From positions 8,062,786 to 8,126,785 of the forward strand of contig NC_065424.1 of the NCBI RefSeq assembly GCF_024362695.1: a stretch of 64,000 bases of DNA. The letters run 5' to 3'. Shown one piece after another: positions 31,654 to 43,520 of this stretch (position 1 is the first letter of the stretch; each line of letters starts with the position of its first letter). A program made the translations under genes and the position numbers. The stretch is from Pectinophora gossypiella (lineage: Eukaryota > Arthropoda > Insecta > Lepidoptera > Gelechiidae). The notes under the pieces are model-generated. The model made no database searches. It was not told the DNA's origin and was given only the letters and a program-made list of their open reading frames with translations.

Positions 31654-32394
31654 TTTCACAAATTAAAAATTAGTAAATCACAGTAAAATTCACTAAGAAA
31701 AATTACTTATATTTTTTTTGTCTAATTTTAATTGAGAACACACTCGTTTTTTACTGTTTTTTCGTTTTATAGTTACCCGTTCGAACGTTGCTACGACACT
31801 AAAATGTAAAGTTAAAGATAAATCACAATCTCCATTAAAGATTTTGATGTTTGGATGATATTAACCGGCCGGCACGGGTGCAATAACCAATATCACACGC
31901 CCACACAGCCTCCCTTGCTCTCGAGCGAGTGAACACACTCCGTATACGTATAGAAAGTAGGTAAATACCTAAAGCGTTAAATGTAAAGTGCGGTCTATAG
32001 ACGGCGAATTTAAATTTCAATCCTTTGTTTTTACGTTCCTTTTTACGAAGTATTGTAAAGAAATGTTTTGGCAATAAATCACTATCTCTATTTTTCACAG
32101 CAATAAGCGCAATTTCTATAAAAAAAACTTTGTGAGATGTGAAGACCAAGTATAAGAAAATTCTAATACTTGGTCCTTGATGAATTTTTTTACTTTATAG
32201 CAAGAAGCATCTTCACAATTCATTTTATAAAATATATGGAACAAGCAGAGTAACGATCACACGATAAAGAGCATATTTTTAATTTTTTTTTTAAATGTAT
32301 TATTAATAAAAATGTTTTCAACTAATAATAACTAAACGTTTTGTTTTGTCATCCAATGTGCTGTCAAATAGACAGTGTCAATGTCAATATTATC
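31654..32394. other. Intergenic, possible divergent promoter region
   Basis: No repeat was recognised in this ~740 bp, unusual for the window. An open frame on the minus strand (31835-32149) lacks any domain and I leave it out. Confidence 0.35.
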
Positions 32395-32835
32395 AAAAAC
32401 AAGCGAGTTTGGGCTTTTTGGCGGGAAACGGGAACGGGACAGTTGCTTTCTTCATTGAATAATCTAAATAATTAATACGAAGTGGTGTTTTGTGGTTAAT
32501 GATCGCATTAAGTTAGTCGGAAGACATTCGCGAGTGTTATTATATTGGAGTATTCAATAAACAAAGTGTATCTGCCTATTTTCGCTTCGTGTCAGGAAGC
32601 CGCTTCATAACTCAAAAGTTTATGCGGACTTTTGAGTTAATTCGTTTGGGGTTCGGAGTAGGAGTCTACTCCGAGGGTGGGGCTTAGGTTTCATCATCAT
32701 CACCTTTCATCATTTCATTAATCATCAAGAAAAAAAAAAATACGTCAGACATGGCTGTATGGGCATAGTTCCCTTTGCCTTACCCTTCGGGGAAAACAAA
32801 AACAAAAAAAAAAAAAAAAAAAACAAGCGAGTTTG
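32395..32835 (+). mobile_element. Poly(A) retroposon with 17-bp target duplication
   Basis: AAAAACAAGCGAGTTTG occurs at 32395-32411 and again at 32819-32835 (some of the leading A's are shared with the tail). Between them is a ~405-bp unit starting GGCTTTTTGGCGGGAAACGG and ending in an oligo(A) run after CCTTCGGGGAAAAC. A reverse-oriented copy is at 20450-20835. It has no open frame. It inserted less than 200 bp upstream of the TP53RK gene, so it may affect that promoter or 5' UTR. Confidence 0.8.
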
Positions 32836-33022
32836 TAATTCTTATTTGATGATATTTTTCCTATGAAAGCAGTAATTTTGTGTTAACTATTACAACATTA
32901 CAGGTGAATCTAATATATTTACTTACTAAATATTCATGAAATGAAATTTATAGTACTATAAAATCATAACAGATCGATTTCTCTTACTTACAGGTTAGGT
33001 TACATTTAGTTTGTTGACAAGA

Positions 33023-33748
33023 ATGTGTGAAGAACTGAAAATTCTGAAACAAGGCGCGGAGGCAAGGCTCTTCATTTGCCAATATTTGGGCCAACCCACG
33101 CTCATAAAAGAGAGATTCAAGAAAAACTACAGGCACCCAGATTTAGATACTTCCATAACAAAAGAACGAATAAAAAACGAGGCCAGAGCAATAGTTAGGT
33201 GTAAAACTGCAGGTGTAAAAACGCCTACACTTTACTTAGTCGATTTTGAACGCAGAAGAATTTACATGCAACATTTTGTACAAAGTGTCACTATAAAAGA
33301 CTTTATAATTAATATTTTTAATAAGGTTGAAAATGGCTCTGGGGATAATGCAAACAGCCTAGACGAAGTTGCTAAAATGATTGGTCAAACTGTGAGGAAG
33401 TTGCATGAGAATAATATTATACATGGAGACTTGACTACTTCCAATATGTTGTTGGTCCCAAAACTATCAGTAAACATTGATCAGGATTCAAAATGGCTAA
33501 ATGTCGAAAACCTAGAGTTAGTCATGATAGACTTTGGGTTGTCATCATTTGATTCAAGCACTGAAGATAAAGGTGTTGATCTGTATGTGTTAGAACGAGC
33601 TCTGATAAGCACCCACAATGACTACCCTGAGTTGTTTGGTAAAATTCTAGATGCTTACAAAGCATTCAGCAAGAGCAATATTAAAGAAATTATCAGTAAG
33701 TTTGAAGAAGTAAGAGCAAGAGGAAGGAAGAGAACTATGGTTGGATAA
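33023..33748 (+). CDS. TP53RK: TP53-regulating kinase / Bud32 (KEOPS complex)
   Basis: A single-exon gene of 241 residues. Bud32 is a small atypical kinase/ATPase that works with the Kae1/OSGEP subunit in the KEOPS complex to make t6A at position 37 of tRNAs. Visible: the opening LKQGAEARLF (8-17), the family block LIKERFKKNYRHPDLD with the presumed ATP lysine K29, the catalytic loop HGDLTTSN (134-141, D136), the metal-binding DFG (170-172), KGVDLYVLERA (183-193), and the C-terminal RGRKRTMVG, the basic tail usual for Bud32. The length suits the family (about 220-260). I start at ATG 33023; an acceptor-like TTACTTACAG just upstream (ending 32993) suggests an intron in the 5' UTR. Same strand as MRPL39, 515 bp apart. 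Identification is secure. Confidence 0.95.
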   Translation: MCEELKILKQGAEARLFICQYLGQPTLIKERFKKNYRHPDLDTSITKERIKNEARAIVRCKTAGVKTPTLYLVDFERRRIYMQHFVQSVTIKDFIINIFNKVENGSGDNANSLDEVAKMIGQTVRKLHENNIIHGDLTTSNMLLVPKLSVNIDQDSKWLNVENLELVMIDFGLSSFDSSTEDKGVDLYVLERALISTHNDYPELFGKILDAYKAFSKSNIKEIISKFEEVRARGRKRTMVG

Positions 33749-33754
33749 TGCAGA

Positions 33755-33760
33755 AATAAA
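33755..33760 (+). terminator. Polyadenylation signal of TP53RK
   Basis: AATAAA lies 6 bp after the TAA stop, followed by a T-rich region. A second AATAAA at 33948-33953 could be an alternative. Confidence 0.5.
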
Positions 33761-34262
33761 CTATTGTTTTATTTATAATATTGTTTGGTTTCAACACAAT
33801 CCTTTTAAAAATGTTTATTTATTTATTTGTTTTAGTTATACATAAGATTGCAACAAAATTAAATCTATGGAGATAGTTAAATTATATGTTAATTAGGTAA
33901 GAGCTTCAACAGCTTGCTGTTGGATCTTAACAATGAAGACAGTTGAAAATAAATGTCTTTATTATTTTTATTATAAATAACTTTTACATACATACTTAAG
34001 AACTTGTAATGAAAGAAAAAGTTAATAAAACGATACCAGTTTTATAATTATAAACCAAATTCACTGTTTTTCAAATAGATTGTATAATGAAAAGCTTGAA
34101 TAAAAACCGGTATTAATAATATTTAACTTATCGGTTTCAACTCATATCTTAAACTCTAGAACTGTCATTGTCAAAATTGACAACTACAGTCACCTGCGCG
34201 CATAACCTCATAAGCTGCAGGATTTTGTATTTTGATTCGGAAATAACATCAATTAAATCATA

Positions 34263-37200
34263 ATGAAGCTTCATTTGTCTCATATATCTCGACATATTCT
34301 ACATAATAGTTCTTCCAAATCATTACCGCTAGCAAGTAAGCCACAATTCTGTGATATTGTGTGTGTGTAACTTTTTCGATGTAAACATTGTATTTATCGT
34401 ATTTTTTTTAGGATTTCTAAGTACTAAAGAGGCTATTGAGCGTCGTGATCACCTGTTTACGTTGGAGAAGAAGCGGCAGGTGGAGAAAGTGGGTCGCGTT
34501 GAGAAGATAGAAGTCAGATACAAGGGTGTACCAAATGACTGCACATTGGTAATGAACAAGAACATATCTACGCCTTACGACTGTGCAAAACGTGAGTCTC
34601 TTTGACTGTTACTACTGTTATTTTACTATGCTATGAAAAAGAAAACTTCATTATAGCAAATTAATTTTTATTTTACGTTATTGTAATTTCGTAGTGCGTC
34701 TTTGAAATAAAGTAAAATACTTTAAACTTATTGAGAATTAGGTACACATTGTGTAATGTCCTGCTTCTTTTTGTTTTCTTTTTCCATTAATTTATTTCAA
34801 CCAAAGGTTTGCTGGTTGTTTATAGACTATCAACTTGTACTCGTAATTTAGTTTAAGTATAAACTGTATAATATTTTCAGATCTGAGTGAGTGGCACACA
34901 GAGAGCAGTGCTCTGGCGCTGGTAGACGGCCATGTCCACTGGGACATGCACAGGCCATTGTCCGAAAATTGCATATTAGAAGTAAGTGTTGCACTTATAA
35001 CTTACTGACCACCTGTAATGGGGGGTCAGACTGGGAGTTGCTGACCTGTCAAATCTTCAGGTTACGTAAGCGGACCCTGTGCAAATAGGATGACTATGGA
35101 GACGATAATCAAATCCGTGTAGTTAACATATTGTATGTTTTTTTTCTTCTATGTATCTTGTTATTGATGTACATATCTATCTGTTCTCCCATAGTTTGTC
35201 TCTTACCCGGTATGGAAGAGATATCTACTAGAAATAAGCTGTACCATTTTGTCTGTCTTGTATAAGTGAAATTGTCCTTATATCATTATGTCCAGATTAT
35301 TTACAATAAACAGGTAAAGAAATAAATAGTTATCACTAACTTAGTTACCGCCAAGCTTTTACCGATGCATTTAACTTGATTCTTTTCTTTGTGTCCAGAA
35401 TAATGTAGCCTGTTGTCCTCGGCCTCTGGGAGATAGTTTTTTATTAAAATAAAACAATATAATTTATATGTTATTCGAGGTCTACATCCCAGACAGGAGA
35501 TAGAAGGATTAGAAGAAAAAGAAAATAAAAATTTTTAAATTAACCATTTTGTGTTGTAGTTAAAATGTGTTGCTTAAGGGTTACCATTTGTACTTCCTCT
35601 ATTTTTAAGACCTCTGTAATAACATCAGGAATGAAATAAATATATCTTGTCTTATCTTTTCAAGAAACAAATATTGTCAACATTCCAGCTCCAAACCTAC
35701 ACAGTTGCCGAGCCCCAGCAGGTGAACAAGGCATTCTGGCGAACGTGCTCGATGATGCTCGGCGCCGTCGTGAGCTCTGCCTTCAAGGATAACGTCCCTG
35801 TCAAGCTGCACAGCTTCCCTGGGCCTGATAGTGAGTTAGACCTTTATATCATAGAAAAGAAATTCTTTAAAAGAAATTACTTAGTTCATCTTGCGATGGA
35901 TGTACCTCTGACTACCCCATTTAGGATATAGTCGTGAGCTTATGTTATGTTAATTTAAAAAAACCCTTGAAAATAAGTTCCCTAATATCATAGACCAACA
36001 CTCTAGCATTGTGCCTCAGCATTTATAAACTCTGAATTCAGGATAGGATAGGAGGATACACAGAAAAGAAAATGAACGGTAATGCAATGCATATAGAATG
36101 CAAACTTATATACTAATATACTATATACAGGCTGTTAGTAACATCGTAAAGAAAACTTTTTCTTATTATTCAGACCATGATTCCGAATTGATATCAAGTA
36201 GAATTTTCCGTCGCAAAAGTATGGAACTGAAAATAAACTCAAAAAAAAACACAATAAAGCATGAATTTTCCGTCAGGAAATTTGATGATGATCTGCATCA
36301 TCTCCCTCAGTATTCGTTACGATATCACTAACACTCTTTAACTGCAATAACTAATCAAACCCTACTTCTCAGTCCGCAGCGGCTCCTTCATCTACGACGT
36401 GGATCTCCCCACGTTGCCGGACTGGCAGCCCACCCAGCAAGAGATACATACGCTGGGCGCGGAGTTCGTCAAGCTAGTGCGTCAGAACTTGCTCGTCGAG
36501 CGGCTCGATGTTGGTGAGGAGCTCGCTAAAGAGATGTTTGTTGAGAACGAACACAAAGTTGGACAGATACCTAGTATTGCTCGGGGTAATGCTAATGGTA
36601 AGTGTTAACAAAATATTTTATAAAATGATAAGCTGAACCGTTTCTGTATGTTGTGGAAAAACAAATAAACTGTATGATTGTCTATAAATAAATAAATGAT
36701 TATTGATTAAGTAAACTAAATAACTAACTAGATTTAAAAATACTCTATCAACTTTTTGCAATAGATAGGCGGAATTTATTTAGTAATAAACAAAATTAAC
36801 AATACAATGGTGCTAATTCCTGTAAATACCATCTAATTTTATTTTAAGTTATATCTGTCATTTTCTTATCCGCCGAGAAGGAAAGGGACGGGTAATCGAC
36901 AAGCATAAAATTTATGGAACACACGTCAATTTTAAGCACAAATCTAAACCAACCGTCTAAAAATTTTACAACCGTCAATAACCCGACACAGTTAAGTAGA
37001 CAGCACGTCAAACAGATTGCATACCAGGGACGTACCTTTTGATTCGCCCGGGTTATTCATTTACTCATTCTTCCTAAAATTAAGAGCTGTGAATCATCCG
37101 TCCCTTTCCTTTTCGACGGATATGAAAATGACGGATAGAACTTAAAATAAAATTAGGCGGTGTCTGCAGGAATCGGGGCCATTATACTTAAAAACAATTT

Positions 37201-38510
37201 GCACAATAAATTTACACGACACTGCAATTAACTTGACGACAATTCCTTTTTTTGTTACATTGATATGTCTAACACAGTCGGAACATTGTTTATTCCGTTA
37301 TTTTTGTTAGGATACTAAAGTCCAACTTTTTTCAGCCCCAGGCAAGGTCACAATGTACCGTATCGGAAAGCATGTGGACATTTCCAAGGGACCGATGATC
37401 AGCTGTACAGGCCAGGTATGTACTCCTCTAATGTGTCAGTGTTAAAATAGTTACTTATAACATAACATAAAAACATAAATAGCCTATATACGTCCCACTG
37501 CTGGGCACAGGCCTCCTCTCAATCAACCGGAGAGGGTATGGAGCATACTCCACCACGCTAAAAATAAAATTTTATGATACCTAGTATTTGAACAAAATTA
37601 ATATTAAGTACAAGATTTTCAGAAAACTACGACTTTTTGTGATTTTGTGACCTAACCTGTGCATTTGATTGCCTAAGCGATAAATATTTTGTTACTAACA
37701 TTAGATTATAACAGATTAAGCATGTAGCATTCAGCATTTGTGTCATAGTTTTAAAATAAGAGCTCAAACAGTACAGATCAATTGACTAAAATCAACGAGT
37801 TCGCTTGTAAAATAAGATGTGCCACAGGGTACAATATTAGGTCCTTCTTTGTTCCTATTCTTAAATTCATGACCTACTTGTACCAATTGCCATTTGAGGC
37901 AAAACTACAATAATAAATGTAAAATAAACTGAATTACACTTATTTTGAATCTCAAAAAGTGATTCTTATATATTTGTTTGTACACAGGTGGGTCGCGTGA
38001 CGGTCGCGGCGGTGCATGCGCTGAGCGGCGCCCCGGGCCAGCTGCGGCGCCTGCATCGCTTCCAAGGACTGGCACTGCCCGCCGGAGTCGTGCTCAACCA
38101 CTTCGCGTACCAGATACTGACTGATAGGGCCAAAAAACTGGTAAGTTGCTTTGACAAACATTACAAGAATCCGCATAGCTAGCTAGAATAGTACCATATA
38201 CAAGATAGTTTTATGTTATATCCAAGACACCAAGCTTCACATAAGATCACGCCTATTTCCCGGTAGCGTAGGCAGAGACTACGGAATTCCACGACTACGA
38301 TCCTGACACACCCTTTCGCTTCTTCCACTCTCAAAAGACTTCATGCTCCCCGATTTGAAGTACGCTTGACTTGGCTTTAGTGTGCATTTAGTTAATCTGT
38401 AAAATAATCAAGGATATTTGCTGTCTTAGAACCCAGCCCGGTCTCCAATCAACCCTTTCAACGAGGAAGACTCCAGCGCCGCACCACAGGCTGCCGCGGC
38501 CAGCGCATAG
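34263..38510 (+). CDS. MRPL39: Mitochondrial ribosomal protein L39 (mL39)
   Basis: Eight coding exons: 34263-34335, 34412-34591, 34881-34981, 35689-35830, 36373-36597, 37336-37415, 37988-38140, 38430-38510. All introns are GT-AG and all junction phases agree, giving 344 residues; vertebrate mL39 is close to this. It is a subunit of the large mitochondrial ribosomal particle, related to the N-terminal part of threonyl-tRNA synthetase. The N-terminus (MKLHLSHISRHILHNSSS...) is basic and Ser-rich like a mitochondrial presequence. Then follow FLSTKEAIERRDHLFTLEKK, a TGS-like segment (VRYKGVPNDCTLVMNKNIST, LVDGHVHWDMHRPLS) and AFWRTCSMMLGAVVSSAF. Near the end are YRIGKHVDISKGPMI and RRLHRFQGLALP. 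The last exon adds an Ala-rich tail. Introns 4, 5 and 6 carry MITE-1, MITE-3 and SINE-A insertions. Convergent with WDR70. Confidence 0.93.
35875..35945 (+). repeat. AACAGAAAGCTCGG tail repeat, fragment
   Basis: TTAGTTCATCTTGCGATGGA through GTCGTGAGCTTATGTTATGT; only the 3' end, inside MRPL39 intron 4. Confidence 0.6.
36127..36337. mobile_element. MITE-1 in MRPL39 intron 4
   Basis: Begins ACAGGCTGTTAGTAACATCG and ends CGATATCACTAACACTC; both arms present but diverged. It sits 35 bp before the exon 5 acceptor. Confidence 0.7.
36807..37183 (-). mobile_element. MITE-3, complete, in MRPL39 intron 5
   Basis: Read on the minus strand it opens ATGGCCCCGATTCCTGCAGA and closes TTACAGGAATTAGCACCAT, with ~90-bp inverted arms containing CCTTTTCGGCGGATAAGAAA-type sequence. 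Fills half of the intron. Confidence 0.8.
37472..37559 (-). repeat. SINE-A, 3' end, in MRPL39 intron 6
   Basis: AGCCTATATACGTCCCACTG, GGGCACAGGCCTCCTCTCAA and GGAGCATACTCCACCACGCT: a 5'-truncated, minus-oriented copy. Confidence 0.75.
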
Positions 38511-38555
38511 TCATACTAGTTTATAAATAGATTGTTAATTCTAAGACCATATTGT

Positions 38556-38561
38556 AATAAA
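38556..38561 (+). terminator. Polyadenylation signal of MRPL39
   Basis: AATAAA 46 bp after the TAG stop, followed by a TATTTG/TTGCGTTTGTT-rich stretch. Confidence 0.7.
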
Positions 38562-38974
38562 GTATTTGTAGATATTCTATCTGCTTGCGTTTGTTCATTA
38601 TACTACACAACACAACAAACATATACACAACACACATATCTACACGCACACACACATTTTATATTTTATTCATGTAGATTAGATAGATAAACTGTGGTTA
38701 ACTGTCATTGGTTTTACAAAAATTGGATGCCCCTAAATTATAAATGTAATAATAGTCTGTTGTTAACCCAAAAAAAAAACATCCCAGCGACACTTACTAG
38801 GTCCAGTTGTGAATATTAACTATCCATGGATTCACTAAAAATTTCATCATTATCGGTCAATCCATTTTACAGATACGCTACACTGTAATTTACATTTCAG
38901 GCGAGTTCAAGAAAACATGATAATTGGAGAACATAATTTATTTACACAACTTTTGTACTTATTCACTAAGTACA

Positions 38975-38980
38975 TTTATT
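38975..38980 (-). terminator. Polyadenylation signal of WDR70
   Basis: TTTATT on the plus strand, that is AATAAA on the minus strand, ~27 bp beyond the WDR70 stop. The convergent gene pair thus ends within ~415 bp between signals. Confidence 0.6.
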
Positions 38981-39006
38981 TCATTTTACATAAACCCTAG
39001 ATTGAC

Positions 39007-42000
39007 CTAGGTCTTCGGTTTCTTGGCATCTGAAGGTCCTTCCTCGTCTTCGTCCTGGAATATAGGCTTTGGTTGTGTCTTTTTGTAAGCTGGAGCGACC
39101 CAGAAGGGATTCTCTTCAGCGTCTTTCGCGTACTTCAATATAGCTTCTCTGGGATCCTGTTCATCATCAACTCTCTTGCTTAAACCAAGATTTCTGATCA
39201 CGAAGGAACTTAAAGTGCTTCCAGACGCCGCTACTCGACCACCTTGGCCTGAAGTTATTGGCAAATCTGGTCGATGGGACTTCACAGGGTCTAACCGATC
39301 CTTTTCCATCTTTTTCTTGCTAGTTCTTAGCTTCTCTTGTCTGAAGAGTGGTAACGCATGTGGTGTTATGATCTGTTGTGTGCTGACCACCTCTACAGAA
39401 TGCCTCTTTCTATGCGTCTTGACAATGCACAGTTTGGCTCCTCGAAGACTGCGCTTCTGATCGTAGTAGCATTTGACAACTCCATTGCCACAACCAACGA
39501 AGATCTGATTTAGTTTTGCGTGCCAAACTGCTTTAATAATGTGTGATTTTGTCACATCTATGTGACTTACTTCTTCGAACGTTTTTGAGTTGTAAAATAG
39601 AAGCCTCCCCACGTCCTGGCCTTTCTGTATAGATTCTCCAGTGAAAACTATCGTATCGTCTGGACTGAACCCGCAGTCAGTTTGCTCATACCTGGAGAAT
39701 AGATTGCTGAAAATGTTCAATGGTTTCTTGAAGTTCCTTAAGTCCCATAGTTTTAGAGTATCGTCGTTTCCTCTACTGGCTAGATACGAGCCTAGATACG
39801 AATACGCAATGCTGCATATTTCGGTCTGTTTCTGATGGGCACCTCGAAGAATGGACGAAGTGTTGACGAAGTTTTTTCTGTGGTCCCACATTTGGATTGA
39901 ACCGTCGAAGCATCCACAAGCCACTGTGTTTCCATCTCTGGAGAAGGCGCAAGCTGTAGGGTTGGTCTTCAAGCCGCCCTGTTGGCGTGGCTTGATCACT
40001 GCTTTGTGTTGTCGGGGGTTCTCTGTCAGCCAGAGTCGGAGAGTACCGTCTTGGGAGCACGTCATGAATTCTTCCCGGATCTGCGGATGCCAGCAGCCGC
40101 TGTTTAGTGACGCTGTGTGGCCTTTAGTCCTGTAGACAAGGGATTTTTATTGTTTGAAGACTGAAAGTAGCGCCGGTCACTGTGAAATTGAAGAGCTACA
40201 GGTGCATACGGGCATGTAATAACGATGAATGTAGATGGATATAGAGGTAGGGCCAAGAACAAGGGGGCCCAAGAAAGTATGGTTGAATCGATTGAATTTT
40301 TATAAGGTGACTGATAAGGACTGATACTGTTGGTGAGGTGACAGTGGCTGCAAGTTGTCTTTGATTACTTGTGGCTCTGCCCACCCCATTTGGGATTACG
40401 GGCGTGAGTTTATGTATGTATGTATGTGTGACTGATGACGTAGATTTGTTGTTGGATTATGTGAAGATAGGAAGTGTGTGTGGAAGAATCAAGTGGGAGA
40501 AACTTACCAAGGAGTCGAGACGAATAGGCTATTCCTGTATTTTTTTGGTCACTTCTATATCGTTCTCTAGAAGTTATCACGCGTACTTACTTGGCCATAT
40601 CGGTGATATACTGGTCCCCCTTGACGCATTCCAACACTTCAAACCCGTCTCTGTCGAGCACCTTGGCCTGCGCGGAGCCGCTGACGACCAGAATAGAGTC
40701 TCCGGTGGCGGAGTACTGCAGCGCTTTCATGGGGTGGTTCTCGCAGGGCTGCAGCGTGCGGAACGAGCGCATTGATGCGTCCATGCCTGTGAAGGGTGGT
40801 GGTGGCCAGGTTTTATAACTGGACAAATGCTTTCTTGCATACACAGGAAATACAAAACGAAATGTAGTGGTCTAGTGGTGGTGGTGGAAGTAGTGTTTAA
40901 TTTTAAAGTTTAATCAGTGGCAGATTATCGTTAAGGCAAGCAAGACATATGCGTAGGCGCCTGATTAGAAAGGGCCACGTGCATGAAATTTAAAATGGAA
41001 AAAATACATCAATTACCTTTTTAAAAATCATACCTTCAATCTTGCAAAAAATTTCCAAAGCAGCTGAATATTTTCCATTTTATAGAATAAACTAAGTATA
41101 GAAAGGTAATTGTCCACCCCCTTGGGTCTTACTTTAGTCTTAATGGTTGTAAGCCACTAAACAAGTGTTGGGGACTGAGTGCAGACTGTCTGTAAGGTAA
41201 GCCGCGGTGAGGCAGCTCAAGATAAGAGGGTTTTGTATATTGGGGTGTGTCTACATTATTATTTGCTCTTACAAGCCATCCCTAGTCCTGTAATCAAGAT
41301 CTCAATGTCTAAGATTATACCTGTATAATAGTATTGTATGCATTCTTACCAGCAAAGTCCCAGAATGAGACATCATAGTCGATGGAGCCAGTCGCCAATC
41401 GCGCTCCCGACGGGTCTACAGCCAGCGCCACTACGGCTTTAGTGCCGTGCAGCATCTCCACCTGGAACAAAAAAAAATGTTGGTGTTGTTAAAATGTTCC
41501 AGGATAATGTCCACAGGTGATGCCCCTAATCAAAGTGTCATACTATTATGAATCAACATTTGGTTTATGTCATGGAACATGTTAAAGGTGAACGCGCTTT
41601 GACGCGCCGTAGGAGCCGCACGCGCCGACGTCATCGCATTTTACAAATCTTTGTATGAAATCGTATGCAACGTCGCCAAATGAGATACTTTTTTAGAAAT
41701 GTCAAGTTAATTTATATGTTTGTATGAGAATACAAAACCATGACGCCATAGTAGTATCTATTCAGATAGGCCATTGTTTCTGTGAAAAATTGGGGTTGTC
41801 TGATGACAACCCCAATCTCTTACCTGATGGTAAGACCCCATGTAAATGGTATAACCCTAGGGAGATGATGAGTTCTCTTCTTTTATTGAATTTTTGAAGT
41901 TGGGACACACTCTGAACACTGATACAAAAAACCTCGTTTTACACAGACACTACACATTGACATTACACACTGCACATCTGTGTGTGAAATCTGACACCCA

Positions 42001-43520
42001 TATGAATGATGACTGAAGTAAGACCGAGGGGGTGAGGTAAACCAAGGTCAGCCACTGGTGGGGAGCAAAGAGCTGCTGTTCTATATGTATTATTTTATGG
42101 CTAAGAGCAAGTTATGGTGTAAGTTGTGTTAGTTAGATGATTATATGATCAACATTTTTTGTTTATTTGAAAATGTTGTTTGTTACAATTCCACATCATG
42201 TGATTTGTTTATTTCGCAATGATTGCCGACTTCAATTTGATGCAAATTATTAAACAGATGACTTCATTTCCGATGATGTTACTCTTTACTTATTATAAAA
42301 AGTGTCTACAAGTTGTCTTATGATTACTTGTGCCTCTGCCTGTTGTGGATCATTGACGTGAGCAAAAGGTAATATTTCTGTTTTATTTATTTTTTATTAT
42401 TATTTTATATATTTTTTATTTATTATTATTTTATAATTTATTATTTTATTATTTGTTTAATTTTTTATTATTTTTTTTATTATTTAAAATTTCGAGTGAA
42501 AAAGACAATTCAATATCAATTTACTATGGCTTTTGTTTTAGGCTATTTATGTTACTTTGGTTTACAACCACTTTGATGCTGGCAGACATGGTTCAATTAT
42601 AATTATGTGTATTATTTTTATGTAGTCAAAAGTGTATTTATTTTTATATGCACAAATATTCCCATGCTGCACTATCCCGCTATATTACCTAATATTCAAT
42701 ATCTCCTATACTTAAAGGTTGCCTGGAAGAGATTGCTACTTAGCAATAAGGCCGCCTATTGTACTAATTCTATTTCTCTTTTGTTTTGTATTTTGTTTTT
42801 TCCTGTTTGTGCAATAAAGTATTTGTTATGTTATGTTATGTTGTAAGATTAAGCAACCCATTGCCATAACCTAAAAACAGGGTAGCTTTTACTAATTCTA
42901 AATTATTCAGTAATATTTACCTCATGAGTGTTAGGTATTCTTTTATCTATGGTCATCTCCTCATCATCAGACCCACTCAGCTCATCATAGCTGTCTTCTT
43001 CATCACTGTCCCCAGCACCCTTGCTTTTATCAACTTTATTAGACATCTCTTTCGATTGTGCAGGTATTGGGGGGCCTATTAATTCATCATCATCATTTGG
43101 AGCCATCCCTGGTGGTAGGGGGGGCCCTATGAGGTCATCATCTTCATCATTACTGTTAGACATTCCTGGAGGCAATGGACCGATCAATTCTTCATTTTTT
43201 TTCTTCTCCGGTTCTTTTTTTGTTTTAGTTTCCATTTTTCTCTTATTAGTCTCGGCGTTCTTCCTCGCTTCTTCCATCAGTTCCTCAATGTTGAAGCTCT
43301 TGGCTTTTTTACCGAAGTTCTTGATACCCATGACTTCGTGTACGTGTTGGCTTTCTAAGTCTTCAGTTATTTCTTCTACTATTTTATGCTCTTGAATCGG
43401 CGTCCGGCCGAAAGTACCGAAACCAGAAGTGGAGCTCTCATTATTGTCATTTTCAGCGGTATCCGAGCTCTTGTTCAGGTTAAAGCTGATTTTACCGAAC
43501 GATATAGGCTTTTTGCTCAT
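39007..43520 (-). CDS. WDR70: WD repeat-containing protein 70 homologue
   Basis: Four coding exons on the minus strand: 43520-42921, 41461-41350, 40786-40591, 40129-39007. Phases agree, giving 676 residues (human WDR70 is ~650). The start is the ATG at 43520; the frame is open a little further upstream but without an ATG. The N-terminal third is charged and disordered, with three LIGPPLPPGM-like repeats and acid runs (DSDEEDSYDELSGSDDEE). The WD-repeat part begins at the exon 1/2 junction (THEVEMLHGTKAVVALAVD, then SIDYDVSFWDFAGMD) and goes on through TKGHTASLNSGCWHP, DGTLRLW, GSIQMWDHRKN and DDTLKLWDLRNF. The C-terminus is basic, then acidic (DEDEEGPSDAKKPKT). WDR70 is nuclear and, in vertebrates, linked to the CUL4-DDB1 ligase and histone H2B ubiquitylation; in insects it is often annotated as a gastrulation-defective 1 homologue. 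Introns 1 and 3 contain repeat insertions. Confidence 0.93.
40330..40425 (+). repeat. LINE 3' fragment in WDR70 intron 3
   Basis: GACAGTGGCTGCAAGTTGTC, CTCTGCCCACCCCATTTGGG and GGCGTGAGTTTATGTATGTA: reverse of the family at 14911 and 63700, ending in (TATG)n. Confidence 0.6.
41895..42090 (+). repeat. Interspersed repeat in WDR70 intron 1
   Basis: AACCTCGTTTTACACAGACA and AAGTAAGACCGAGGGGGTGA match 4975-5170 in the same orientation. Confidence 0.6.
42370..42495. repeat. AT-rich low-complexity run
   Basis: Repeated TTATTATT/TTTTATT units in WDR70 intron 1; simple sequence only. Confidence 0.7.
42640..42842 (+). repeat. LINE 3' tail with (TTATG)n
   Basis: GGTTGCCTGGAAGAGATTGC, TTAGCAATAAGGCCGCCTAT, GTGCAATAAAGTATTTGTTA and (TTATG)n. 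The same end appears at 56900-57060 and inside 17411-17634. A 5'-truncated retrotransposon copy in WDR70 intron 1. Confidence 0.7.

Noticed and set aside
31835..32149. 104-aa minus-strand frame
   Set aside because: No domain and no supporting splice or polyadenylation signals; I prefer to call this region non-coding.
33011..33022. TP53RK start four codons earlier
   Set aside because: That codon is TTG; the ATG at 33023 gives the usual Bud32 length.
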